A stretch of DNA of 64,000 nucleotides from Thiomicrorhabdus sp965603495 (lineage in GTDB: Bacteria; Pseudomonadota; Gammaproteobacteria; Thiomicrospirales; Thiomicrospiraceae). Made by a program: the position numbers and the translations under genes. Shown here piece by piece: positions 1 through 7,896 of the stretch. The stretch lies in contig CBFDDF010000004.1 in NCBI GenBank assembly GCA_965603495.1, forward strand, positions 1-64,000, given 5' to 3'. How positions within the stretch are numbered: position 1 is the stretch's first letter; each line of letters starts with the position of its first letter. Below the pieces are notes generated by a model. That model was not told the origin of the DNA and searched no databases. It saw only the letters and a list, made by a program, of their open reading frames with translations.

Positions 1-14
1 AAGCTTATATTCTA

Positions 15-53
15 AAAACCCGTTATACCTTTAGGTGTAGCGGGTTTTTTTTT
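15..53 (+). terminator. Rho-independent terminator of an upstream gene
   Basis: An 11-bp stem (CCCGTTATACC with GGTGTAGCGGG, two G-U pairs, TTTA loop) is followed by nine T residues. It probably ends a plus-strand gene lying left of the window. Confidence 0.85.
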
Positions 54-157
54 GCCTATTTTTTATTTATTAATAGCCTGAACCAGCGGGTATTTCAGTG
101 CTTTATATATACAAGGAGTTGTTAAGGTGATTTATAAAACCAACCTTTAAAAGCTTG

Positions 158-163
158 TATAAT
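158..163 (+). promoter_or_regulatory. Candidate -10 box for the tRNA-Arg gene
   Basis: A perfect TATAAT lies 17 bases before the mature tRNA. No good -35 hexamer is visible at the usual distance, so the promoter call rests on the -10 box and its position. Confidence 0.45.
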
Positions 164-180
164 ACCTAAGTCCTATATAT

Positions 181-257
181 GCGTTCGTAGCTCAGCTGGA
201 TAGAGCACTGCCCTCCGGAGGCAGGGGTCGGAGGTTCAAATCCTCTCGGGCGCACCA
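181..257 (+). tRNA. tRNA-Arg (anticodon CCG)
   Basis: A 77-nt cloverleaf. The acceptor stem GCGTTCG pairs with CGGGCGC through two G-U pairs, and the D arm reads GCTCAGCTGGATAGAGC. The anticodon stem CTGCC/GGCAG holds loop CTCCGGA, giving CCG. The T arm is GGTTCAAATCC and the 3' CCA is encoded. It decodes the arginine codon CGG and closely resembles E. coli argX. Confidence 0.96.
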
Positions 258-283
258 TTTCTTGTTAATGAGACTTTAAGTTT

Positions 284-1663
284 CTAAGTCTTTACCACCA
301 GTAGCTCATTCCAGCGCGTAGTGAACCTAGGCGACATTAAATTCCGATTCATCTTCCAACTCTGTTGTTGTAGTCCACTATTTGCAAGTTGAAGGCTACC
401 TTTGCCCAGTCTGTGGTTCATTTGATCCATGACCAGCATTAATGCATCTGACTTAGGGTTGCCTGAATATTGTGGATTGGCTGCGAACAGGTCAGTTTGT
501 ATGGCGCCTTTTGGAGTGATTTGCGATAAGCTGACACTTGCTTTTAAATATTGAAAACCGGGTTTCCAGATTTGTTTTAAAGCACGGAGCGTCATTTTAC
601 TGAGTAACACGGTACTGTCGCTTGGATAGACCAGTGGTAGGCTTATTTGATTGTGGTACTGGAGAATGTTTTCTCGATAGGGCGGTGTGGTGATATAAAC
701 GGTGACCATTTTGCAGGAACCGTTTTGTTTACGTAACTTCTCTGCTGCTACCGCAGTGTAACTGGCAACCGCTTGACGCATCTCATCAAAGTGCTCGACC
801 AATTGTCCAAAAGAACGTGACGAAATAATCTGTTTCTTCTCAATGGGTGTTTCTACATTATTGTCTGCTGGCTTAGCTAGTGTATGCTCATGAAAAGGTA
901 AGCAGGCCTGGCCATTTAACTCTAATAGTGTTCGTTCAATATTCACGGAGAATTGTTGTCGAATGGTTTTTGCGTCGCAGTTCTTCAAATCATAAACCGT
1001 CATAATATTTTGTGATTCTAATTTCTGTGACAGCTGTTTGCCAATCCCCCAAACTTTACCGACCTTGACGGTTTTAAACAAAGCATCTTGTGTCTCTTGT
1101 GATAAGCAGGTTAGGTCTAAAACGTCCTTAAAGTGTGGGTTTTTTTTGGCCAAGTGATTAGCCAACTTGGCTTGTGTTTTGGATGCACCAATACCGACTG
1201 CGACAGGGATGCCTATCCATTGATGAATAGTCTGCTTAAGGTGTTGGGCATAGCGTGTTAAGTCATCTTTGATGAGGTTCGAAAAGTCCAAAAAGCTTTC
1301 ATCAATTGAGTAAATCTCTTGTCGTGGTGCAAACTGGGCGGCAATACGATGCATGCGTTGACTCATGTCGGCATACAGTTCGTAGTTAGAGCTGAAGATG
1401 GCGACGTTATGTTTTTTAAGTAGGGGCGCAATTTTAAAATAAGGTTGAAACATCATGCTGTCTTTTCGTGCAGCATGGTAACCACCTCGCTCAAATGGTT
1501 GGTTTAAATATTGATCTAGTTGTTTAGCTAAGCTATTTGCCGCGACAATGCAGCCATCATTATTTGAAAGTACCACGACTGGACGGTTTTTAAGCGCCGG
1601 GTTGAAGGCGATTTCACAAGAGGCATAAAAAGAGTTTCCATCGACCAGTGCATATTTTTTCAT
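284..1663 (-). CDS. umuC: Y-family DNA polymerase V subunit UmuC
   Basis: Catalytic subunit of an error-prone translesion polymerase, normally induced by the SOS response and active with cleaved UmuD. The palm domain shows the first metal-ligand Asp8 in LVDGNSFYASCE, the SNNDGC motif near residues 33-38 and the catalytic SIDES motif with Asp121-Glu122. The C-terminal half fits the little-finger and UmuC-specific regions. At 459 residues it is longer than E. coli UmuC (422); about 20 extra residues sit near positions 51-75, between the fingers and the FSSNYELYADMS motif. It is transcribed away from the umuD-like gene rather than lying in a umuDC operon, so the two must be co-regulated through the 118-bp spacer if they work together. 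Confidence 0.93.
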   Translation of the reverse strand: MKKYALVDGNSFYASCEIAFNPALKNRPVVVLSNNDGCIVAANSLAKQLDQYLNQPFERGGYHAARKDSMMFQPYFKIAPLLKKHNVAIFSSNYELYADMSQRMHRIAAQFAPRQEIYSIDESFLDFSNLIKDDLTRYAQHLKQTIHQWIGIPVAVGIGASKTQAKLANHLAKKNPHFKDVLDLTCLSQETQDALFKTVKVGKVWGIGKQLSQKLESQNIMTVYDLKNCDAKTIRQQFSVNIERTLLELNGQACLPFHEHTLAKPADNNVETPIEKKQIISSRSFGQLVEHFDEMRQAVASYTAVAAEKLRKQNGSCKMVTVYITTPPYRENILQYHNQISLPLVYPSDSTVLLSKMTLRALKQIWKPGFQYLKASVSLSQITPKGAIQTDLFAANPQYSGNPKSDALMLVMDQMNHRLGKGSLQLANSGLQQQSWKMNRNLMSPRFTTRWNELLVVKT

Positions 1664-1695
1664 GATTTTTTCTTCAGTTATTTAGTTTATTTCGG

Positions 1696-1723
1696 TTGGT
1701 CATTTGCACTATTCCAGTATACT
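1696..1723 (+). promoter_or_regulatory. Candidate promoter and operator of the umuD-like gene
   Basis: TTGGTC and TATACT are spaced by 16 bp. The -10 hexamer lies inside the 8-bp palindrome AGTATACT at 1716-1723, in the spacer between the divergent umuC and umuD-like genes. A repressor binding there could control both. I do not see a canonical CTGT(N8)ACAG LexA box. Confidence 0.4.
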
Positions 1724-1781
1724 ATGAAATGCGTTACGTAAATCAAACTAAACATTCTAACAGGATAGGTTGTAGGTTTTT

Positions 1782-2438
1782 ATGAGCAATGAAAGCGAAA
1801 AACGTGGTGGGATTCGTCAAGGAGCCGGGCGCAAGAAAGGGTCAGGTAGGTTTGGTGAGCCAACCAAAGTACTTCGAGTTCCCGAGTCAAAAGTAAGCGC
1901 GATACAGGCCTGGTTGAGTTTATCAAATGGTCAAAGTAGCCCCGCTGTTAGAGACTATTCTTTACCGAGTCTGGGTTTAGGAATCAGTACGGATATATTA
2001 AATAAAGATCACTCTGTATTTTCTTGGTATCTGCCATCTAATGACGCAGATTTTATTGAATTACCACTTTACAGTCATAAAGTGGTCGCGGGTTTTCCAA
2101 GTCCAGCGGATGACTATATTGAAGCTAGATTAGATTTAAATGAGAAGTTGATTCGGAACAAAGAAGCAACTTTCTTACTGGTCGTACAAGGTGATTCCAT
2201 GCAGAACATCGGCATTAAAGATGGTGATACATTAATTGTAGATCGAAGTTTGGAGCCTAAGGATGGCAAAATTGTGATTGCGGCATTAGATGGTGAGTTG
2301 ACGGTAAAGCGTTTATCTATGAAATCCACTGGTACTTGGTTAGTACCTGAAAATGATGACTATCCGCCCATTCTTGTACGGGAAGAATCCGATATTGTTA
2401 TTTGGGGCGTTGTGACTTCCGCTATCTCGCAGTTTTAG
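1782..2438 (+). CDS. umuD: UmuD/LexA-like S24 peptidase with N-terminal extension
   Basis: The C-terminal half matches UmuD: cleavage site Ala103-Gly104 in VVAGFPSP, nucleophile Ser139 in QGDSM and general base Lys176 in ELTVKRL. RecA-stimulated self-cleavage would activate the polymerase V partner. At 218 residues it is much longer than E. coli UmuD (139). The first 35 residues are basic (GAGRKKGSGRFGEPTKVLRV), and a linker of about 65 residues precedes the cleavage site. Such extensions occur in UmuD proteins that also act as repressors (Acinetobacter UmuDAb is the known case), so a regulatory role is possible. The protein could equally be called a LexA-like repressor; I see no clear winged-helix motif. 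Confidence 0.85.
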   Translation: MSNESEKRGGIRQGAGRKKGSGRFGEPTKVLRVPESKVSAIQAWLSLSNGQSSPAVRDYSLPSLGLGISTDILNKDHSVFSWYLPSNDADFIELPLYSHKVVAGFPSPADDYIEARLDLNEKLIRNKEATFLLVVQGDSMQNIGIKDGDTLIVDRSLEPKDGKIVIAALDGELTVKRLSMKSTGTWLVPENDDYPPILVREESDIVIWGVVTSAISQF

Positions 2439-2530
2439 ATTGAGAGAGTTAGGGTTAGTTTATGTCGTAATGCAAGGCGATAGATTAACTATATAAGGCA
2501 ATAAACTTTTCAGATAAAAAAACGTATTAG

Positions 2531-2539
2531 TGATATGAT
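2531..2539 (+). promoter_or_regulatory. Extended -10 promoter of gcvH
   Basis: TG-A-TATGAT forms an extended -10 element 30 bp before gcvH, which can compensate for the lack of a clear -35 box. The 130-bp leader lacks the paired aptamers of a glycine riboswitch. Confidence 0.5.
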
Positions 2540-2569
2540 TTTGCTATTGAATATAGGGAGTAAATAGCA

Positions 2570-2956
2570 ATGAGTGTTTTACCACATCATCTTAAATATG
2601 CAGAGACACATGAGTGGGTTTACATCAATGAAGACGGTCATGCTGTGGTTGGTATCACCGACTTTGCGCAAGAGGCGTTAGGTGAAATGATGAGCGTTAC
2701 TTTCCCAGAATTAGGCGGTTATGCACAAGCAGGCGATGAGGTCATGTCGTTAGAATCGGTGAAATCTGCTTCTGATATTTTTGCCCCGCTGAGTGGCGAG
2801 ATTATTGAAATTAATGAAGCTCTGGAAGATGATCCGGAACTCATCAATGAAGAACCTTATGATGGTGGTTGGTTATTTAAAATTGCCCCACATGACGAAA
2901 CAGAGTTAGAAGAGTTGATGTCAGATGCGGATTATCAAGCGCTTATTGACGGTTAA
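2570..2956 (+). CDS. gcvH: Glycine cleavage system H protein
   Basis: Lipoyl-carrier protein that shuttles the aminomethyl group between the P, T and L proteins of the glycine cleavage complex. The lipoylated lysine is Lys65 in the motif LESVKSASD. The family signatures ETHEWV near the start and GEIIEINEAL after the lipoyl site are intact. Length 128 is normal. AGGGAG lies ten bases before the ATG. No gcvT or gcvP lies nearby; a lone gcvH can also act as lipoate donor. A terminator follows, so it is probably monocistronic. Confidence 0.97.
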   Translation: MSVLPHHLKYAETHEWVYINEDGHAVVGITDFAQEALGEMMSVTFPELGGYAQAGDEVMSLESVKSASDIFAPLSGEIIEINEALEDDPELINEEPYDGGWLFKIAPHDETELEELMSDADYQALIDG

Positions 2957-2982
2957 TCTCGTTAACCGACTTTCCAAATTTT

Positions 2983-3013
2983 AAAGAAGAGGCTTTAGCC
3001 TCTTTCTTTTTTT
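2983..3013 (+). terminator. Rho-independent terminator after gcvH
   Basis: The stem GAGGC-TTTA-GCCTC, extended by AAAGA/TCTTT, is followed by TTCTTTTTTT. A second 7-bp hairpin (CGGTTAA/TTAACCG) lies just upstream, around 2950-2968. Confidence 0.8.
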
Positions 3014-3037
3014 AACACATTTAAAAAGAAGAATCTT

Positions 3038-4231
3038 ATGTTAGCCAGTTTACGATTAAAAAAGAACGAAGAGCGCCGTATCCAACAAGGCCATGTTTGG
3101 GTGTTTAGTAATGAAGTTGACATCGTTGCAACGCCACTAAAAAACTTTGAACCTGGTCAGCAAGTAATTATTGAAGCCTCTAACGGTAAGCCATTAGGTA
3201 TGGGCTTTGTTAATCCGAATACCTTGATTTGTGCGCGTTTACTGAGCCGTAGCCCTAAGCTTGAATTGAATTTAAAATTTTTGAAAAAACGTATTCAAGC
3301 CGCACAAGATTTACGTGAAATGCATTTTGATCAGCCTTTCTATCGTTTGGTCTTTGGGGATTCTGACGGCCTACCAGGCCTGGTGATTGATCGTTTCGGC
3401 GATGTGTTTGCCGTGCAAATCACCACTGCAGGTATGGAATTGGTTAAAGATGATATCGTTCAAATACTAGAAAATTTGTATCATCCACAAGCCATTGTGA
3501 TGAAAAATAATACACCAAGCCGTGAATTAGAAGGTTTGCCACTGTATGAAGAAGTGGTTTATGGTGAAATGCCTGCTGAACTCATTATTGAAGAGAATGG
3601 TACTAAATTTTCAATTCCGGTTGAGGGTGGCCAAAAGACGGGTTGGTTCTACGACCATCGTATGGCTCGCGGCCGTTTACAGACTATGGTGAAAGGCAAA
3701 CGTGTATTGGATGTCTTTAGTTACCTAGGCGGTTGGGGTGTGGCTGCCGCAGTAGCTGGTGCAGAAGAGGTGACTTGTGTTGATTCATCTGAGTTTGCTT
3801 TAGATGGTGTCGATATCAATGCGGCTTTAAATGGCGTAGCAGAGAAGCTAGTGACTATTCAAGGTAATGCCTTTGATGTATTAAATGCCCTGCGTGCCGA
3901 TGAGCAAAAGTTTGATGTTGTGATTGTCGATCCTCCTGCATTTATCAAACGTAAAAAAGACTTTAAAAAAGGTGCAGAAGCCTATCGTCGTATCAACGAA
4001 ATCGCCATGCGTGTTTTAGAAAAAGACGGTATTTTGGTCTCGGCTTCTTGTTCTCACCATATGACGCGTGATAATTTATTGACGGCTGTACAGTCTGCCG
4101 CACGCCATATTGATCGCAATGTTCAGTTGTTTGAGCAAGGTCATCAAGGTCCTGATCACCCGATTCATCCGGCGATTCCAGAAACTGAATATATCAAAAC
4201 GTTGTTCTTTAAAGTTACGCCAACTTGGTAA
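3038..4231 (+). CDS. rlmI: 23S rRNA m5C1962 methyltransferase RlmI
   Basis: SAM-dependent methyltransferase of 23S rRNA, 397 residues (E. coli RlmI has 396). An N-terminal PUA domain (residues 1-80, with GHVWVFSNEV) is followed by an EEHEP-like connector and a Rossmann methyltransferase domain. VLDVFSYLGGWGVAAA is the SAM-binding motif I, VIVDPPAFIKRKKD is motif IV, and SASCSHHM holds the catalytic-type cysteine. One ACCAGGCCTGGT copy lies inside, encoding Pro-Gly-Leu-Val. The gene stands 27 bp before the next, unknown gene and may be cotranscribed with it. Confidence 0.94.
   Translation: MLASLRLKKNEERRIQQGHVWVFSNEVDIVATPLKNFEPGQQVIIEASNGKPLGMGFVNPNTLICARLLSRSPKLELNLKFLKKRIQAAQDLREMHFDQPFYRLVFGDSDGLPGLVIDRFGDVFAVQITTAGMELVKDDIVQILENLYHPQAIVMKNNTPSRELEGLPLYEEVVYGEMPAELIIEENGTKFSIPVEGGQKTGWFYDHRMARGRLQTMVKGKRVLDVFSYLGGWGVAAAVAGAEEVTCVDSSEFALDGVDINAALNGVAEKLVTIQGNAFDVLNALRADEQKFDVVIVDPPAFIKRKKDFKKGAEAYRRINEIAMRVLEKDGILVSASCSHHMTRDNLLTAVQSAARHIDRNVQLFEQGHQGPDHPIHPAIPETEYIKTLFFKVTPTW
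3373..3384. repeat. ACCAGGCCTGGT copy inside rlmI
   Basis: Exact 12-bp palindrome. It is read as CCA-GGC-CTG-GT(G), Pro-Gly-Leu-Val. Confidence 0.95.
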
Positions 4232-4258
4232 TATTTAAAAAGGGTTTAAAGTAACTCT

Positions 4259-5458
4259 ATGAAAACAGCTTTATCTTTAAACCCCTCTGAAATTCAACAG
4301 AAACAGCTTCAGAAACAGTTATCTAAATCCTGTTTTTGGGATGAGGTTGAACAAACCTTATGGATTGATTGTCGAAAAGTACTGCCAGAGTTTGGCGTAC
4401 TGAATGTCCCGAGCTGGGATGCTTTGACGATGAGTTCAGCTGAAATTCCTGCCTATCCAAGTGATTTAAGAATTCTGGATTGGTCTAATTATTCACAAAT
4501 TTCTTATTGGCGTAAACAGATCCCGCAATGGGTTCAAGACAGTTGCGCGCTTTTTCCTACTCATCAGCTCTCCTTGTTGCACTATGCTGGTAAATATCCG
4601 CAAGTTTTAGAGCTGCTTGATCATTCTCCAATGCTCGCATGGCGCTTAATTACGTCTGGTTTAGATGAAGCCGATATTGTCGCGTTATTGTCTGGTAAAC
4701 GCCAAGTCATGGCCGGAAAAGTGGGCTGGCCAGAAAAAGTTGAGACGGTTAAATTTTTACGTAATTTACGTTTACGCTTGGTGAATGATGAGATTGCCGA
4801 GCAAATTGAGGTTTGCTTAATGGACGAGCAACGCTTAACAGCTTTACAGGCCTTACCTCGAATCAATTCCATGGCCTTGTCTCTGGCAGCACGTTTTCCC
4901 GAGTTGATTGGCTGTAAATTACATCACGCTTTGGCACAATTACCGTGTCGTCCGATGCAGTGTCAAAGCATGGTGGCATTGCTTGAGGATGCCTATAGAT
5001 TGGCTGAAGCACTGAATTTACCGCAAGCTGAGATCGATAAGATTGGCAACTGCCGATATTTGGTGGAAGTGACTAAAATCTACCAGGCCTGGTTAAAAGG
5101 TGGTTGTGATACGTTTGTAGAGGAGATGATGGCCGTAGATTCTGTAAACAGATCGAATCTTGAGGAACGGCTCTCTACAGAACCAAAGGTGATTACTTCA
5201 TGGCAGGATTGGGTTGAAGTAAGTCGGTTACAGCAACATGCTTGGTGGCTGGATTATTCTACCAATGGACATGCGTTAGTTGTTTGGCAGGATGAAAAGG
5301 GCGTTTGGAGCGCATTAATCGGTAAGCGTTCAGATGAATTAATTACTGATTTACAAACTATTGTGCGGGTAAGAGGGGAGGAAAACTGTTTGCCAGGAGC
5401 AAAGCAGTTGTCAGATTTGCATCTATGGCAGGCGCGTTTGTTACCGCAAGGCGATTAA
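4259..5458 (+). CDS. Uncharacterised protein, 399 residues
   Basis: I do not recognise this protein. It looks soluble: no signal peptide and no membrane segment. It is rich in leucine and tryptophan and largely helical by composition, with stretches such as QLSLLHYAGKYPQVLELL and MALSLAARFPELIGCKL. No nucleotide-binding motif or metal-ligand pattern is visible. It starts 27 bp after rlmI with only a weak ribosome-binding site, so translation may depend on the upstream gene. Its length, normal codon use and the embedded ACCAGGCCTGGT copy (read Tyr-Gln-Ala-Trp-Leu) argue that it is a real resident gene. Confidence 0.75.
   Translation: MKTALSLNPSEIQQKQLQKQLSKSCFWDEVEQTLWIDCRKVLPEFGVLNVPSWDALTMSSAEIPAYPSDLRILDWSNYSQISYWRKQIPQWVQDSCALFPTHQLSLLHYAGKYPQVLELLDHSPMLAWRLITSGLDEADIVALLSGKRQVMAGKVGWPEKVETVKFLRNLRLRLVNDEIAEQIEVCLMDEQRLTALQALPRINSMALSLAARFPELIGCKLHHALAQLPCRPMQCQSMVALLEDAYRLAEALNLPQAEIDKIGNCRYLVEVTKIYQAWLKGGCDTFVEEMMAVDSVNRSNLEERLSTEPKVITSWQDWVEVSRLQQHAWWLDYSTNGHALVVWQDEKGVWSALIGKRSDELITDLQTIVRVRGEENCLPGAKQLSDLHLWQARLLPQGD
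5082..5093. repeat. ACCAGGCCTGGT copy inside the unknown gene
   Basis: Exact 12-bp palindrome. It is read as TAC-CAG-GCC-TGG-TTA, Tyr-Gln-Ala-Trp-Leu. Confidence 0.95.
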
Positions 5459-5466
5459 ACGAAAAC

Positions 5467-5489
5467 GCCTAAGTTGTGTGATCTTAGGC
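5467..5489. terminator. Hairpin between convergent genes
   Basis: A 7-bp stem GCCTAAG/CTTAGGC with a 9-nt loop lies between the 399-residue gene and the end of lysA. On the minus strand it is followed by GTTTTC, so it is a weak candidate terminator for lysA. Confidence 0.5.
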
Positions 5490-5543
5490 ATTTAGGTTAA
5501 GTTCCACGCTATAAGTTATAAGCTAAAGTAAGCCTTAATCCCA

Positions 5544-6797
5544 TTAAGATTCAATCAGGATTTCAGAGCCCATTAAGTCTTCATAGGTTTCACGTGGACG
5601 AATTAACCAGGCCTGGTCACCTTGTACCATGACTTCTGCCGCACGTGGACGTGTATTGTAGTTAGAACTCATGGTAAAGCCATAGGCACCAGAAGACATA
5701 ACCGCTAACAAATCGCCCGCTTTAAGATTTAACTTTCTATCTTTGCCTAAGAAATCGCCGGTTTCACACACAGGCCCAACTAAATCCCAGTTGGTTTCTA
5801 AGCCATCTGTTCTTGGTGTCACTGGCTTTATCTCTTGATAAGCTTGATATAACGCCGGACGAATCAAATCGTTCATTGCCGCATCAATAATCGCAAAGTT
5901 TTTATGCTCAGTGGGCTTCAAGTATTCTACTTCTGTCAGTAGTACGCCGGCATTACCTGCGATGGCACGGCCAGGTTCGATAATCACTTCAATGTCAGGA
6001 TCATTTAATTTGTTAATTAAGGCCTGAATGTATTCCGCAATCGGCGGAGGTACTTCATCGGTATATTGAATACCTAAGCCGCCACCTAAGTCCAGGTGAT
6101 GAATATCAATGCCCATCTCAGCGAGGGTCGCTTTCAACGTTAACACACGTTCCAAGGCATCGACAAAAGGCGTTATCTCAGTCAGCTGTGAACCGATATG
6201 GCAATCAATTCCCACTGGGTTGATATGCGAACAAGCGCACGCATCGGCATACAATTCAGGCGCGGTATTGATGTCTACCCCAAACTTATTGTCTTTAAGT
6301 CCCGTTGAAATGTAAGGATGGGTTTTGGCATCGACATCTGGATTGACGCGAATTGAGATATTGGCAATCAAATCCATTGATTCCGCAACAGCTTGAATAC
6401 GATCCAACTCGGCGTGTGATTCCAGATTAAAACAACGGATGCCGACCCCTAAAGCACGACGTATTTCTGAAGACTGTTTAGCCACCCCTGAAAACACGAC
6501 TTTTTTAGGGTCACCACCAGCACGTAACACACGTTCAAGTTCACCTTGAGAAACGATATCAAAACCTGCTCCTAGCTTTGCTAAACTCTGTAAGACAGCA
6601 ATGTTAGAGTTGGTCTTGACGGCATAACAAACCAAATGTGGTTGGCTACCAAAGGCGGTATCAAAGGCCTGCCAGCGGCTTTGAAGTTCAGTCATAGAAT
6701 AAACATACAATGGCGTGCCATATTGTTTCGCTAAAGCATCGAGAGAGATATCTTCGGCATGAAGGGTGTTGTTTTTAAGTTGAAAAGCTTGAGTCAT
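5544..6797 (-). CDS. lysA: Diaminopimelate decarboxylase
   Basis: Fold-III PLP enzyme that converts meso-diaminopimelate to lysine, the last step of lysine synthesis. The PLP lysine is Lys61 in CYAVKTNSN. The glycine loop GGGLGIQY and the substrate motifs EPGRAIAGNAG and GPVCETGDFLGKDR are intact. The length (417) matches the bacterial family. The start codon overlaps the stop of the small lipoprotein gene lptM (ATGA), a widespread lptM-lysA arrangement. One ACCAGGCCTGGT copy near the 3' end encodes Gln-Ala-Trp. Confidence 0.97.
   Translation of the reverse strand: MTQAFQLKNNTLHAEDISLDALAKQYGTPLYVYSMTELQSRWQAFDTAFGSQPHLVCYAVKTNSNIAVLQSLAKLGAGFDIVSQGELERVLRAGGDPKKVVFSGVAKQSSEIRRALGVGIRCFNLESHAELDRIQAVAESMDLIANISIRVNPDVDAKTHPYISTGLKDNKFGVDINTAPELYADACACSHINPVGIDCHIGSQLTEITPFVDALERVLTLKATLAEMGIDIHHLDLGGGLGIQYTDEVPPPIAEYIQALINKLNDPDIEVIIEPGRAIAGNAGVLLTEVEYLKPTEHKNFAIIDAAMNDLIRPALYQAYQEIKPVTPRTDGLETNWDLVGPVCETGDFLGKDRKLNLKAGDLLAVMSSGAYGFTMSSNYNTRPRAAEVMVQGDQAWLIRPRETYEDLMGSEILIES
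5606..5617. repeat. ACCAGGCCTGGT copy inside lysA
   Basis: Exact 12-bp palindrome. On the coding (minus) strand it encodes Asp-Gln-Ala-Trp-Leu. Confidence 0.95.
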
Positions 6798-6961
6798 TTT
6801 GGTTCCTGAAAACTAATTAATCGCAGGGTTGTTTGATCAGAAGCGGTTGATTGAACCATCTTCTTCGACTCTTCTTCGGGCAATGTTAAAGGGCTTTTTT
6901 TGCCACAGCCAGAAAGAAGAACACTCAGCAGTATTAAAAATATACTTAAGGGTAAACGCAT
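6794..6961 (-). CDS. lptM: LptM-like small lipoprotein
   Basis: A 55-residue frame. A hydrophobic signal (LPLSIFLILLSVLLSGC) carries a lipobox with the acylated Cys at position 19, followed by GKKSPLTLPEEES. The Cys-Gly-x-Lys-x-Pro-Leu-x-x-Pro pattern after the lipobox is the LptM/YifL signature. In E. coli LptM assists oxidative maturation of the LPS translocon LptD at the outer membrane. The stop overlaps the lysA start by four bases (ATGA), matching the conserved lptM-lysA gene pair. The ribosome-binding site is weak. Confidence 0.88.
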   Translation of the reverse strand: MRLPLSIFLILLSVLLSGCGKKSPLTLPEEESKKMVQSTASDQTTLRLISFQEPK

Positions 6962-7141
6962 AAAAGTCAGCCATCGGTTTTGGGTATTTATTCAGTACCC
7001 GAGGTAAGTGTTATTGGGAGGCTAGATTCACTGAACAAGCCCCTTTCAAAGATCATTTTTACAATCTTGATAGAAATCTTGTTTAATGAAGCGTGCTTCC
7101 CTTAAAATGAGGGATATTTTATCAGAAACGAGCGAGTGACA

Positions 7142-7810
7142 ATGCAAGAAGCGAAGCAAGATCAGCCAATAATTATAGAACCGAAAAATACAGCCTCTGC
7201 TGCGGTAATCTGGTTACATGGTTTAGGTGCCGATGGTAACGACTTTGCAGGGCTGGTACCTGAATTGGATTTACCAAGCAATCATGGCATTCGTTTTGTA
7301 TTTCCGCATGCACCGGTACAAGCCGTGACCATAAATGGTGGCATGACCATGCGATCTTGGTATGACATTCGCAGTACAGATTTTATGAATGATATTGATG
7401 CTGCCGGTATTCGGGTCTCTTGTTATCAAATATATGCATTGATTCAACAGCAAGTGGATGCTGGAATCACAGTTGATAAGATTGTTTTGGCAGGTTTTTC
7501 CCAAGGAGGCTTAATCGCACTGCATGCCGGTTTGAGTTTTAGCCAGCCTTTAGCGGGTATTATGGCGCTATCAACCTATTGTCCGATGACTGAGCAATTT
7601 CATTTACACCGCCAAACGCCTATCTTAATGGTGCATGGTAAATTTGATACTGTGATTCCAATGCCAGTTGCCAAACAGTCTGTAGAGGCTTTAATCAAGC
7701 GTGGTTATGCCATTGAATGGCATCAGTATCCTATGGAACATCAAGTTTGTGTTGAGGAAATAGATGAAATCTCAACTTGGCTAAAGAAGATTTTAGCGAT
7801 AGGTTTGTAA
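7142..7810 (+). CDS. Carboxylesterase of the alpha/beta hydrolase family
   Basis: Small serine esterase of the phospholipase/carboxylesterase group. The fold markers are WLHGLGADGNDF (oxyanion loop), GFSQGG with the nucleophile near residue 120, HGKFDTVIP with the catalytic Asp and YPMEHQVC with the catalytic His. About 222 residues, normal for the family. The natural substrate cannot be read from sequence. An alternative GTG start at 7136 adds two residues; I prefer the ATG, but neither start has a strong ribosome-binding site. It diverges from lptM-lysA. Confidence 0.9.
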   Translation: MQEAKQDQPIIIEPKNTASAAVIWLHGLGADGNDFAGLVPELDLPSNHGIRFVFPHAPVQAVTINGGMTMRSWYDIRSTDFMNDIDAAGIRVSCYQIYALIQQQVDAGITVDKIVLAGFSQGGLIALHAGLSFSQPLAGIMALSTYCPMTEQFHLHRQTPILMVHGKFDTVIPMPVAKQSVEALIKRGYAIEWHQYPMEHQVCVEEIDEISTWLKKILAIGL

Positions 7811-7896
7811 TCAGTTCCTAAGCCGTTCATCATAAGTTATTTCCGTATGAAATTCTGGTGTAAAAGCCCTACCGTGTTAGCGAGAGTGAGAATATT

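Noticed and set aside
2440..2569. Glycine riboswitch before gcvH
   Set aside because: The 130-bp leader lacks the conserved GGAGAG-type aptamer stems; only a promoter-like element is seen.
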